Origin: Phoronis australis
Taxonomy: Eukaryota; Phoronida; Phoronidae
Length of the DNA: 64,000 nt
NCBI GenBank assembly: GCA_002633005.1
Contig: NMRA01000106.1
Location: 415,655 to 479,654, forward strand
Direction of reading: 5' to 3'
Part shown: piece by piece, positions 37,154-48,620 of the stretch
Layout of the letters: the number at the start of each line of letters is the position of its first letter
Position numbering within the stretch: the first letter of the stretch is position 1
Notes under the pieces: model-generated
The model's database searches: none
What the model saw: the letters and a program-made list of their open reading frames with translations, nothing else
What the model was told of the DNA's origin: nothing
Position numbers and translations under genes: made by a program

Positions 37154-40100
37154 ATGTCTGAGAATTCAGTAGCACAATTTCCCGAAGAAGTGGTGGGTGG
37201 AGGTTTGGAAGACAACAATGCGGATGTGAATATCAAGACTAACAGTAATCAAGAATCAGAGCTTGATCTGTCACAAGGTGCTCAATGTATTATGAAACTA
37301 GAAAGTGATGATATTGGAGTTACTACTGGAAATGGAGACTGTGCCAGTGCGACTGTGACGTTATCAAAAAGACAGCTGAAGAAGTTAAAAAAGAAGGAAC
37401 TTTATTTGGCCAAGAAAGATGATAAAAGGTAGCTGTCGTGATTACTCAAGGCTGTATTTCGCCCTCTTTAAAACGAATCATATTGAACTTTTTTAATGCC
37501 CAATGTAAGCGTAAACACTCAAAAATACTTTTGGAAAAAAGTAAAATTCCTGTAGAAAATTGACCCCACTCATACAAGCACCAAGTGGATGTTTGGCATT
37601 TTTGTGGTTGCCAACTTGTATGAATCAAAAACCGGGCATACGACTGCCAAATATGCGGTCACTTGTATTTTCGAATGGACATTCTTCCCTGTGTCAAGCG
37701 TTGCATTTACTTTTGTAACATCAGTCTCATAACATTCATCAATAGAAATTGATTTCCATTACCAACAAGAACCATCAGGTACTTGAGAACACACTTCAGA
37801 GTTCATTGGGTTTGGCCAGTCCTAAAATTGTGAATTCAAAAATGACACATGACTTAGTACACATTGTGTGTGACATGAGTTGGTTACTGAAATAGAACCC
37901 TCTGGTATGGAATATTATGAGACCAATTTCACGGAGTAAAAGGACAAGTCTGATTTTTAGCTGGCCCACCTAAACATGGAGAAATGCAATTTTAAATGTT
38001 CTGGTAAAGATCTTCATGTAATGAATGTTTTAAATATGACTGCAAAATATTGACAACATCTCCTACAACTGTTTTGTCAGAAAATTTTCATGATTTGTTC
38101 ATGTGGCAGGTGGCATGAATTAAACTTTGGGTATCACTGCCAAAAAGTTACTGGACCATAACAGTTGACAATGAGTGATTGTCACGCCATCTGTTGGTCA
38201 GATTAAGAACGAGAGATTTGTGATGACACTGAGGTATTTATTGATTTTAGTGCTGCAGCAGTCATATAACTTTTAATGACTATGCACATTGTCTTCAGGT
38301 TTTCCTATTCTGTTGGAAACAGTTGTTAACATTATCATTTGCTGCATTGCACTATGAATGTTTTTTGTGACTTAGCTGTATGTTAGATCACATGAGGTCC
38401 TGAGATAAAAAGCAATGCAACCTCTGAGCATAACAGTTGATAATAAGTGATTGTCACTCCATCTATTGGTCACATCTTGGCTCATTACAGCGCATACTCA
38501 AGTGTCTTTGCTTGATCTAAGGAATTTTGACATTCTTTTTAAATATTTGCACATGCAAGTTATAACTTAAATACTTGACATGTACTCTTTCATTTTTTGT
38601 TACAAAACTTTTCATACTCTTAATTGATTTGGTACTGGCATACAAATTATTATTTTATGCCATGGTTGTTATCTACAATATCTAAACCCCTCATGGGATT
38701 TGCAATAATTATAACCCAAGGGACACCAAAACCTCTTGTATGGAGGAATAAACTGTACAATACTAACAAAACAAACATGAATATATCGTTGCGCGTGATG
38801 TCACTCATCCCTCTAGGCAGAGCAGTGTATCAAATCACAACATCACGTCATGCCCATTATGTTTTCCTGTCAAATCCCAATATTCCAAGGCAATAACTGC
38901 ACGAGTTATTTCTTGCTACAGTCATTTCCATCCAGGCTTGTATTGGCTGATAAAACTGTTTTCCCTTCATTACAAGCAGAATCGAGGGTGGGGATCTAAT
39001 CTTTCTACTTGGAATATTTTTTGCACGTTCTATTCTACTTTCGTGCCTCATTATAAGTTAGTGTCTATTATTCCATGCTCGAGTACATTGTGGTTTATGC
39101 AAATGAGTTTCTAGTCCAAATTTGCATTTGATGAGTCCTAGATTCTAGCTACAAACTCGTAAAAGCTCGAGATTTCAACTGAAACTTTCGAGATTAGATT
39201 CAAAGTTTAAGCCTCAGTGGGGGGTTCATTAGGTGCAAATTGGAATTAAACGGTTATCATGTAAGCCATGTACAGAATCATCTTCAATTCGCACAAACAT
39301 AGAATAGAATATGCCAAAAATAATTTCTGAGAAAGTAGTAGATCCCAGGCCCATGTTACCACAAGTGTGTTTGTAGTATTCAGGTTTATAAGAGTTATTA
39401 ATGAATTCTTGACATTACTACGACTAATGGCTGATGTCATACAGTGTTTCATTGATGAGATGTCTTATAATTATCACAAGTGAAGAGTTCCGTCCTTTTA
39501 TGACATCTTGTGCCAGGTTCTGCAAAGTTCTTCATGTATTAGTCTGACAAATGTGTCATTTTTAGACTTTAATGTTTTTGCAATGGCAATGTTTTATGGG
39601 GCCTTGAATTTTGTAATTTGATTTTAATTCCAAAGTCTGAACAGAAGTGTGAAATTAAACCTGGACAATTTTTTTCTGAAAAACATCTTCAAATACTTTA
39701 ATTTTCATAGTTAAGAATTATCGTAATTTCTGTCAACAGTCTAGCAAAAATATGTGACTAACTCTTTGTGATCAACTGTTAACATTTTTGTTGCTGTTCA
39801 CAATTTGTACTACACTAGATGAAATGGGATTTAGATTTCTTTATTGTCGAGTTCGATTGCATCGTAAATTCGCGATTGACTTTGGAACTACCCGTTAAAT
39901 CCTTAATTTCTCTGTGTCCAGGAAAGAAATGCGAATGAAAAGAAAGCAGAAGAGACAAGAAGCCAAGGAGCAAGGCGTATCGCTTGGACCATCACGGAAA
40001 AGTCTAAAACATAACAATATGAAGAAGTCAAGCTGTAAAATTCAAGTGGCCATAGATTCTTCATTCGATGATCTGATGTCTGACAAGGTATCTGTCATCG

Positions 40101-43100
40101 TCCTCCTCATCAAGGGTGTAGGGGAGTTTTCGTCAGTGGGAAGGCTGAAGAGATATCGGCCCACAGATTGCAAAGCGATTCAACTGATAAGCCTCTCACT
40201 TCCTACACGACCGATCGTCCTCATCATCGCAGTTTGGTCCATACCCTCGTCATTCTTCAAGCCTACTATTCATCCTTCACTTTATAACCATCTAGTTATT
40301 CTCACTTGCTGTCACATTTGAGATTTTGGTTGGTGTGTTATTTCTCAGTCACTATAAACCGTGTTTTGGAGTCCAAAACAATTTCCTTCCCAGGTATGTT
40401 TGTTTTTCCAAAGCATCGCCATGTTCTTTTCTCATCTTTAAGTTGAATCAGTTACAACAAAGTACCTGACGTGTAATCCTCCTTAAGACATACTGCTTCG
40501 GCAGCTGAAACTAACCAAGATTTTTCATTGAAATCCCCATGTTTGGTTACATTATATATCCACTCTTTCTTTATACAGGCTGTCTGGACTCTTTGTTCCG
40601 AGTGCCTACAGAATTTCAGCTTTTACAATGCATGCAATGATTTTTCCACAGGACATCAAGATGCTTGTGAAACAGTATCAAAGGTGTTATGCTGCCAATC
40701 GCCGTGTGGAGGACCCCATGCAGTTCTATATAACTAGTTTTGGTGGACGTACGCTGGACAAACTGAAGAGCTATGGTCACTTCAGAGGCTGGGACGTGAG
40801 TCATAACTAGGCTTGAGAGTGATACTATTGAGTACGCAGAGTTCAAACTGGGTACAGAAAATCATCCGGCTTGGATCCCCACTGGACTATTAATTTGGGT
40901 GTCGGTACTCAGTATTCGTAGATCACACAGAAGAAATGCTGTTGAGGGGATCAAATTTTGCTTCAAATTTTTGGTGTCAAGAACTGGAGGGTATCGAGAA
41001 GAGTCTTGACTATTTTGTACACCCCATGACCACTTTGTCTCCGTGACACTAACGCTACCTGTTGTTGCTTGTGGGCATTCAAATTTGAAATCCAAGTCAA
41101 ATATTGTGAAATCCTTGTGAAATTGGCTTGAGAAGGTCTGCTGTTGAGGCATTGGTTTTGTACCAAATTACGTTGTATGCTGTAGTATTATAGCCATGGT
41201 TTTATTCGAAGGGTTGCCTTCATAGATGTGAGAATATAAGAGGTAGACTCTGAAATGATTCATTGACACTAGTTCATACAAATCTACGTTACTTATCTTC
41301 TTTTCAGTTGTGCTTGTTCTGTTAGTTCAGCTGTTCTATTCAATAATATACTCATTAGCTGGACATGTTACTAATAGTAATGTCCACTGCTGGTTTCAGA
41401 TATACTACAAGAGTGAGAACTACATCGAGGCATTTGGAAAGGACAACGTTGTGTATCTGAGCAGTGACTCTGATAATGTGTTGATGGAGCTTGACCCATC
41501 CAAAGTTTATATCATTGGTGGTTTGGTGGACCATAACCACCACAAAGTGAGTATAATGCTTTTATATGGTCAACTATGGTGTGTAATGTTACCAATTGCT
41601 AGTAGAAGGTCTTCCAGTTGAAATGTTAAATTTTAATACATGGCTGCATTGAATGATGGGTGAAATATGTATTAGTTAGTAAGTTTTATGTCAGGTGACT
41701 TCAGATGAGCCATTTAATGTATGAGTGTAGTGGTCTCATTCTTGTGGCTTGTCCACGTCGACTGTCTCTCAGAGGGTGTCGTATCTTCTAAACCCTTGTT
41801 TAGCATATTATAATGTTGAATATAGCAGATGCCAAATCCACATTGATTCTCACATTCAGTAGGATGAAATTTTGGAAGACAAACATTCTGGCAAAACATC
41901 AGTTTTTATGTTAACTTTGTCAGTCACAAGTTTTCTGCAGATTCATTTTCTCTCAGTTTGGTAATGCTGGGCATTTGACTTGTACAGAGTGCCACTTTGT
42001 GTGCCCATCAATGCAACATTTGACTTGTACAGAGTGCCACTTTGTGTGTCCATCAATGCAACATTTGACTTGTACAGAGTGCCACTTTGTGTGCCCATCA
42101 ATGCAACATTTGACTTGTACAGAGTGCCACTTTGTGTGTCCATCAATGCAACATTTGACTTGTACAGAGTGCCACTTTGTGTGTCCATCAATGCAACATT
42201 TGACTTGTACAGGGTGCCACTTTGTGTGTCCAACAAGGCAATATTTGTTCATTAGCATGTAATGTATGTATCTCAAACAATCAGGAATCTTTGGTCCGTA
42301 AATACAAAGGTTCATTCTGTAAGGTCAACCTAGATATGACACCCTTAAAATGTTGGCTACTACTAATAAATCTGATCTGATATCAACTGCGAGTCATGCC
42401 AACCATTACTGAATATTAAGAAGACAGTCAGAAATGGTTGCATTACGTATGGTTGTGCCATGATGAATGTTACTTAACACTGATGTGGAATGACATGCTT
42501 AAAGTCACAAGGATAACATCCCCAATCTCTTCAATGTATTTTAAAAATTCTTAAGTTTGAGACTGGAATGATAAAATTAATGCAAAAATTGTCATATTGA
42601 TGACTTTCAGATACTTACATAGCATTGTTGCAAATGCTAAAATCCGGTGTTTGGTGGCAGCTGTTCCATACGAACCATGCTAACAAGAAAGTAACATGTT
42701 CCTAAAACTTATTTTTGTGAAAAAAGTTCACAAAATCACAATTCCACTTTTTCTGTTCTAGTTAGTCGTTTTGTGCTAACTCAAGTTTCTCTGCCTTGTT
42801 TGTTACACGTGAGTTGTTACATTTCCAGGGTCTGTGCCATAGACTTGCTGAGGAGAAGGGTATCGCACATGCACAGTTGCCCATCGGTGAATTTTTGGAC
42901 ATGAAAACGAGAAAGGTTCTTACCATTAATCATGGTATGGCTGCTCTTTCTTTGTTCATTCTTGCTGTATGGTGTAATGTTAGCAACAGTAATAATGTTG
43001 AGAAATACTGCTTTGTCTCACTATGCGCCTTTGCTGTTTTATTTTGTGAACATAGCAAAATGTGAAATATTCTGTATGTAGTGTATGTAGAACAAGTCAC

Positions 43101-44753
43101 AACAATTCTCTCATACATTTGATGTTGTGGACAAAACTCGTTGAATCTCATTCAGTCTGATAGAACCCTCATCTTTTAATGTTAGAGTTGATTTTGGCAG
43201 GTTAAAATTGGCAAAGTTCAAAGTGAGATAGAACAAGAATTTAGCAGTTTATTAAGCCAAAACAACTGCTGATCTCTATTCCAGGCAAAGTGTAATCATA
43301 GGAAAAGAACAATGATATTTGATTTTTGCGTGAATCTCAAAATTAAGTGAAACACTAGACACTCAACATTTTGTGAAAGGGGATGTCCCCAGGTAACAGC
43401 CGTATTGTCTAAGCAGTACTCAAAGACAGTAATAAGGTTATGACGGACCTGATCGATTTGCCTGTGTATTTTAAAAACTATAGCTTTCAGCTTTGTAAAA
43501 GTATATATTTTATGAAAGTAGAAAGCCTGTAGAATTTGAATTTTGCCTTAAAACCTCGCTGCTGTTAATTGGATCATGTGGTCATATGTTTTTATTAAAA
43601 TTTAGCAAAAGGAAGGCACGTCCATAGCAAAACATCGTAATCAATAACATTGACCAAATTTGTTTGTACAAGATGAGGTCTCAAAAACACTGTTACACTT
43701 TTCAAAATTATCATTTTGTTTTATTTTGTTTTCATTTGATATCACTTTTGACTTTTTTTCATAAAAATCCTATTTTTTGATAGCCCTCATGCATAAGTGA
43801 AAAATTAAAAAGAATTCAAGCATCATTTTGGAGAAAAGTGTTTCGAAATTCCACTGAATCAGATGAGCCATTTCAGAGGATTTTCCAAAGTTTACAAAAT
43901 TTGACTATTTTTTGGAGGGTCCTACATAACCTAAAATTGACAGATTTATTCATGAGTTTTTAATCTCGAGTTTGCTCTTTCTTGCTACAGAGTATGAATT
44001 ATCTGATTTTTGTTTGCGTTTGATTTACATAACTACCAGTAAGTTTTAAGAAGTATGCGGCATTCTGTTAGTTGTTCCATTGACAAAGAAGTTGGACTAC
44101 TTAAAAGTAATTCTGAACTATTACCTCTAATTTAGTTTCAAAGAATTCAGTTATTATTGTGCATAGTCATTTTCCTTGAAGCACCAGCCCCTATATCCTG
44201 TTATTTTGACAACAACAGCACAACCTTACTACTATTCAGCTGTTATATTTACATTTCTTTTATTCGGTTTTAATCACCATGTGTAGTTGATTCATTGTAA
44301 GCTTAGCTAACCCAGACGACCTGATTGCGTATTTGATAATCACTATGACAGATGTTACGTAATGGGGTGCTGATAAACGTTTTAACAATAAACACTAGTT
44401 TGTTTTCATTTGTATTTATTGTTGTACATGAATGATCTATTATAGACGTGATTTCAAAAGTTCTTAAATTTTAAGTCATCTTTGCCTTGATGCTATTTGT
44501 TACCATGGCATTGAGACAGGACAAATTGTCCATTAGTTAAAACAACCTTTTCAATATGTTCTTTGTTTCAGTGTTCGAAATCATTCTGAAGTTTGTCAAG
44601 TTGAACGACTGGGAGAGAGCCTTCTATGAGGTGATACCGAAAAGAAAATTAACTGTTGTTGCGAAAACTAAGCAGGTCACTAAGCAGGTAGACTCTGCAA
44701 ACAGTCTTTCAGGTAGTGAGAATGAATGGGATGGTGAAACAGAGAAAAATTAA
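37154..44753 (+). CDS. TRMT10A: tRNA (guanine(9)-N1)-methyltransferase TRMT10A
   Basis: TRMT10A, a SPOUT-fold enzyme, uses S-adenosylmethionine to methylate N1 of guanosine-9 in cytoplasmic tRNAs. Six exons join in phase: 37154-37428, 39922-40087, 40652-40795, 41400-41546, 42829-42934, 44572-44753. They total 1020 nt, 339 aa, the human length. The N-terminal third is acidic and then very basic (SKRQLKKLKKKEL, MRMKRKQKRQEAKE), as in orthologues. The domain follows: IDSSFDDLMSDKDIKMLVKQ, QRCYAANRRVEDPMQFYITS, VVYLSSDSDNVL, then YIIGGLVDHNHHKG, where Asp239 corresponds to the proposed catalytic Asp of yeast Trm10. Next come HAQLPIGEFLDMKTRKVLTI and NHVFEIILKFV (cofactor-binding knot). The C-terminal tail is short and hydrophilic. 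The ATG context is AAAATGT. Introns contain two repeats and a 45-bp minisatellite. A 138-codon frame precedes it with a 5-base gap. Confidence 0.95.
38156..38200 (+). repeat. Direct repeat pair, copy 1
   Basis: CATAACAGTTGACAATGAGT then GATTGTCACGCCATCTGTTGG is repeated with five mismatches at 38428-38472, in TRMT10A intron 1. Confidence 0.7.
38428..38472 (+). repeat. Direct repeat pair, copy 2
   Basis: This is the second copy of the 45-base block at 38156-38200, in the same orientation. Confidence 0.7.
38993..39201 (+). repeat. MITE-like element in TRMT10A intron 1
   Basis: The ends GATCTAATCT and AGATTAGATTC form a short inverted repeat. The interior (TGCTCGAGTACATTGTGGTT, TATGCAAATGAGTTTCTAGT) aligns with the element at 45275-45679 (TGCTCGAATACATTATAGTT, GAGTTTCTAG). 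It is a shorter member of the same family. Confidence 0.6.
41972..42241 (+). repeat. 45-bp minisatellite, 6 copies
   Basis: Units start at 41972, 42017, 42062, 42107, 42152 and 42197 and contain TTTGACTTGTACAGAGTGCC. They differ only at a few positions (CCC/TCC before ATCAATG). The unit is a multiple of three and stop-free in several frames on both strands, producing false repetitive ORFs. It lies in TRMT10A intron 4. Confidence 0.95.
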
Positions 44754-45274
44754 TTTGTATGTTGTGTTTATTGTGTCATCGTTTTATCACTGCAGTCATA
44801 ACTTGCTCATCATAGTTTGACTGCACTATCTGTTGAACCATTTATTTTTAAGACATCTTGCTTTCTCATTTGTGATTTTCTTCCATTTCTATGATTTTAC
44901 TGGAAAATTCAGTTTGCTCTGCTTAAAGAGTAAATTACTGATCACATGCAAGTGTCTTATTATTTATTTAACTGGATGTGTCTCAGTATTTAAGTCATGA
45001 CATTTAGTGGAAAAACAGCCAAATGGAGGTATGCAGTGTTGACATACAAATGAATTGAGAAACCTTGTTGCTATTGCATAATTTGTGATGGCGTTTATGA
45101 TTGACTCAAGCCTTGTCCAAACAGTCTAATTGTTTAATAATATTTTGTATTGTGGAGCCATGTATGACATCAGACTGTGTAAGACAGTGCTCCCTTTGTC
45201 GTATATGATTTCTCCTGGGTCATGCAATCCTGTGGTAGCACTACTCAAAATCAAAAACTGACAATCTGATTGTG

Positions 45275-45679
45275 GAGACCGGCCCGGTCTCTAATCTTTG
45301 TACTCGAAACGAACTCGAAACTATTTTTGGCAATTTCTCTGCTCCTTTTGTGCGAACTTAAGATAATTGGTTATCAGACTGTGCTCGAATACATTATAGT
45401 TTATGCATAGGAGTTTCTAGTTCAAGTTTGCCCTTGAAGACCCTTATATTCGTGCTCCAAATTCGAGTAAAAACTCGAAATTTCGAGTTCAAACTTATTG
45501 CTTTAATATTGGGTTTACAAACTGTGAACTAAGGGCAATAAATTATCTACATAAGTTATTTTGTACTCGAGCATAGAATAATAGACACTTATCTTGATTT
45601 CGCCCAAAAGTAGAGTAGAAAATGCCAAACCTAATTTCGAGTTCCATTTCGAGTAAAAAGATTTGAGACCGAGACCAGG
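45275..45679. repeat. 405-bp inverted-repeat element
   Basis: The left arm (GGTCTCTAATCTTTGTACTC, then GAAACGAACTCGAAA) pairs with the right arm (TTTCGAGTTCC, then ATTTCGAGTAAAAAGATTTG, then AGACCGAGACC). The very left end is itself a palindrome, GAGACCGGCCCGGTCTC. The interior is rich in CTCGAAAT/TTCGAGT motifs. Confidence 0.7.
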
Positions 45680-46046
45680 TTAAAGGAATATGCGGAGTGA
45701 GACTGGGGATGACATGTCACTGTATTCAAATTACGAGGTCTCATTCAACAATCCGATGTTTTGGTGTTGGCTATTTTTGTTGTCAAATTTAAGTTTTTGA
45801 TAGATTGGTGTAATGTAAGAGTTGCACTTTAGTTATGAGTTTTGGGAGAAGTGCTGCTTCTAGACAACTTGGCAAAAAGACCTCTTAAAGGGGACGCAGC
45901 CGGTTTTAAGCCGAGAAAAAACGCATTTTTGGGATTACTGCTGGTTGTGACAGACTTGTTGAAGTTCCTAGCTTTGACCAGAAATACAAACAGCAATACA
46001 CATTGAGCTTTTGGATTTCATTGCACATTGATTTGCCAATTCTCAC

Positions 46047-46259
46047 CATTGACTGTTAGTCATCCACTGAAATCCAAGTCATTGACTGTTAGTCATCCAC
46101 TGAAATCCAAGTCATTGACTGTTAGTCATCCACTGAAATCCAAGTCATTGACTGTCAGTCATCCACTGAAATCCAAGTCATTGACTGTCAGTCATCCACT
46201 GAAATCCAAGTTATTGACTGTCAATCATCCACTGAAATCCAAGTCATTGACTGTTAGTC
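46047..46259 (+). repeat. 33-bp minisatellite, about 6.5 copies
   Basis: The unit contains CATTGACTGTTAGTCATCCA then CTGAAATCCAAGT. Later copies carry TGTCAGT or TGTCAAT variants. The unit is a multiple of three and generates a false reading frame (SLTVSHPLKSK repeats). Confidence 0.95.
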
Positions 46260-47969
46260 TTAAAATAAATACTCTGCTATTTACTGAGTGAGGTTCCGCT
46301 CCACTAGTGAAGTGTCAGACTGTTGCAGTGGTTGATCTCAGTAAAAACACGTTTTCGACAGTTGTATCACTTTATAATGGTCTGGCGAATTCCAGTGTTA
46401 GCTGACAATTTGTGATGATCTTCAAAAACTAGTAGTTAATTTGCATAAATGTTTGTGAATGATGTGTTGGGTCTTGACGTTATAGAAAGCTGCATTACAT
46501 GTTGTCGTATTTTGCTTATTTTTCAGACTGAAGCACTGGGGTAATTGTTTTGGGTAATTGATTTCTGTTTCCTAAATAAATCTAGTCGACAGTTTACTGT
46601 GAGGTCAAGTATCCTGAGTGTCGGGTGCACACTAATGGTGCTCGTCCGTTACCTTTGTTGCACATTTTATTAGTTTTTGTAAGGTTTGTGAAAATGGCTT
46701 ATTTGTTCAGTCAGTATCTGTTTTGTTGTAATAATTCATCATTATACATGTCACAAATCAAAAAATATAAAATTGTATTAAACGTATCTTTATTATTTAT
46801 GATCCCACAGTCCTCATTATTTGCACATCAATTCACAACAAACATTACATTAATTTTCAAATATGATATGACATCTCTATATACAATACATGACATTGAA
46901 GCTATGTCATTAAGGTTGCTGAATCCTTGATTTTTTCATTTTTGATGGACTTTTTCGAATTGAAACTAGACAAACAGTACAAGATTTTACAAAGTTTTGA
47001 ATTTTTTCCATCAACAGGCTGAGGCCATCGGTAGTTGTTAATATTCCAGACTTTTCTGGAGACACCAATTAAATTTTTCTTGTGCATGTAGGTGTAGAAT
47101 GCTTTGGGTATTTTTTACCCAGAGCAAAGATGACATTCTTATAGCTCACAAAAACTTCACTTTAATTTGAATTATAACCATCACCAAACTCGGGTCCAGC
47201 AACTTTAATGCTATAATCTTAAAGTTCAAACTGTTTTACATTTGCAGGCACAAAACCGAGTACCACAGTAGCTGTTCCATTTTATAAACGATTCACGGTC
47301 TAACAGACATGTTATGTACTACATTTTGTCGTAGGCATGCCTAACTGAATACCAACACCAACCGATATATTTACAGTGTAGTATATCACAGTCCTGCTAC
47401 ACAGCTAAGGATTTGAGAAACTTTTTCAGAAACTGGCTGTACATTTTATGCACCTGTAGTAACTAATGGCTTTGTATATCATGTAATGTGATCTAGCGCA
47501 ACTGTTACTGAGGAACTGCTACAATAAATATACACTAATTTATTTCGTTATTGAGCAAAAACCTGAATTGCATATTGTTGTCATGGTTATTTTACATACC
47601 ACAGTCCGCTGCATAAAGAAGTTTTACCCAACCGTGAAGTGTTCCACCACCTCGATTCTTTGAAACTGTGTATGGTCCGTTTTGTTCGTCATTACGCCAA
47701 AAATGCAGATCTTTCAGTGAATTGAATATTTGTAAAACTTTGTCATTTGGATTTGCTAAAAACCACAATTTTCACTTTGAAACACTTGTAGGCTAACGTG
47801 TAAATTTTGGTGTCGGTGATGATTTAGGGATTTTTGAACAGTAAACAGTCTCACTGACAAGTTTTGACGAAGAAAGAAGCTGATGCATTTCGTTTCCTGG
47901 AAACGATTGCTGCCTGATTGGTGGGCAACTAAACAAATTTTCAGTTTCATTTCTAAATGATATTTTCTC

Positions 47970-48217
47970 TCAATTCACCGTCGATTTCTCAGGTTCCCAT
48001 TTCTTCTCCAGCAAGATTGACTTGAGTATGTTCTCCGTCTGCTCCGCTGTGTTAGTATTTTCTTTTGTTGGCGTGGTCAATCGAAGGATGGGCTTAGCGT
48101 AGGCGGGCTTGGGTGGGTTAACTTTCAGCAGCTGACTGGTGGGAGGTCTGTCACGTGGGGAGTGCTTCACACGGAACACATCCGGGGATTTGGGAGGTTT
48201 CAGGTTTGCACTGGATT
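47970..48217 (-). CDS. Possible alternative last coding exon of TBATA
   Basis: After a strong acceptor (GTGTGTGTTTCCAG) an open frame of 82 codons runs to a stop at 47970: SSANLKPPKSPDVFRVKHSP, later LLKVNPPKPAYAKPILRL, ending SILLEKKWEPEKSTVN. It needs a phase-1 donor. One exists inside exon 6 (AACG|GTAATA, exon end 48953), giving a 510-aa isoform; exon 4 also ends in phase 1. The composition is protein-like, and SPDVFRV loosely echoes the EVFRP motifs at the TBATA N-terminus. It could instead be the end of an unrelated transcript. Confidence 0.5.
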
Positions 48218-48620
48218 CTGGAAACACACACACACAAACTGTGACCACACGGCATCGAACAAACATAGTTTATGTTCTTTGGTGAGAAACGTGCCAAACA
48301 TTTAAGTTTATATGAAATTCCTTTCGAACTCGTTGTCCGTCAAACATCGTTTTTACGTTTGACTCCTACTTCGTTCATCGAACGTCGTTCCACGGTAAAG
48401 AAGACATTTCAGAATAAATCCCCATACTTGTGTTACTAGAACAGATGAGGTTATTTTTCTGTTGAAAACTTTGCGATGTCGATTTTACCAAATATTTTTT
48501 TCTCATGAATTTCAGTAGCATTCAAATGAAAGCTTTCCCAAGAAAGTTTTAATTGAGGTGAGCGTTTTAAAAGAAATTGCTTATGATTTATGCGTCATCT
48601 ACATGTCAGTAAAATGCTTC

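Larger units (their letters stand above)
44754..47969. other. Intergenic region between converging TRMT10A and TBATA
   Basis: TRMT10A (plus) and TBATA (minus) converge here. Contents are an inverted-repeat element, a 33-bp minisatellite and the 3' UTRs. A minus-strand AATAAA at about 47539-47544 could end TBATA transcripts. No additional coding exon was found. Confidence 0.6.

Noticed and set aside
41953-42315. Cys/His-rich repetitive ORFs on both strands, zinc-finger-like
   Set aside because: They are produced by a 45-bp minisatellite inside a TRMT10A intron; the Cys spacing is not a zinc finger.
46028-46291. Repetitive SLTVSHPLKSK ORF
   Set aside because: It is a 33-bp minisatellite whose unit happens to lack stops.
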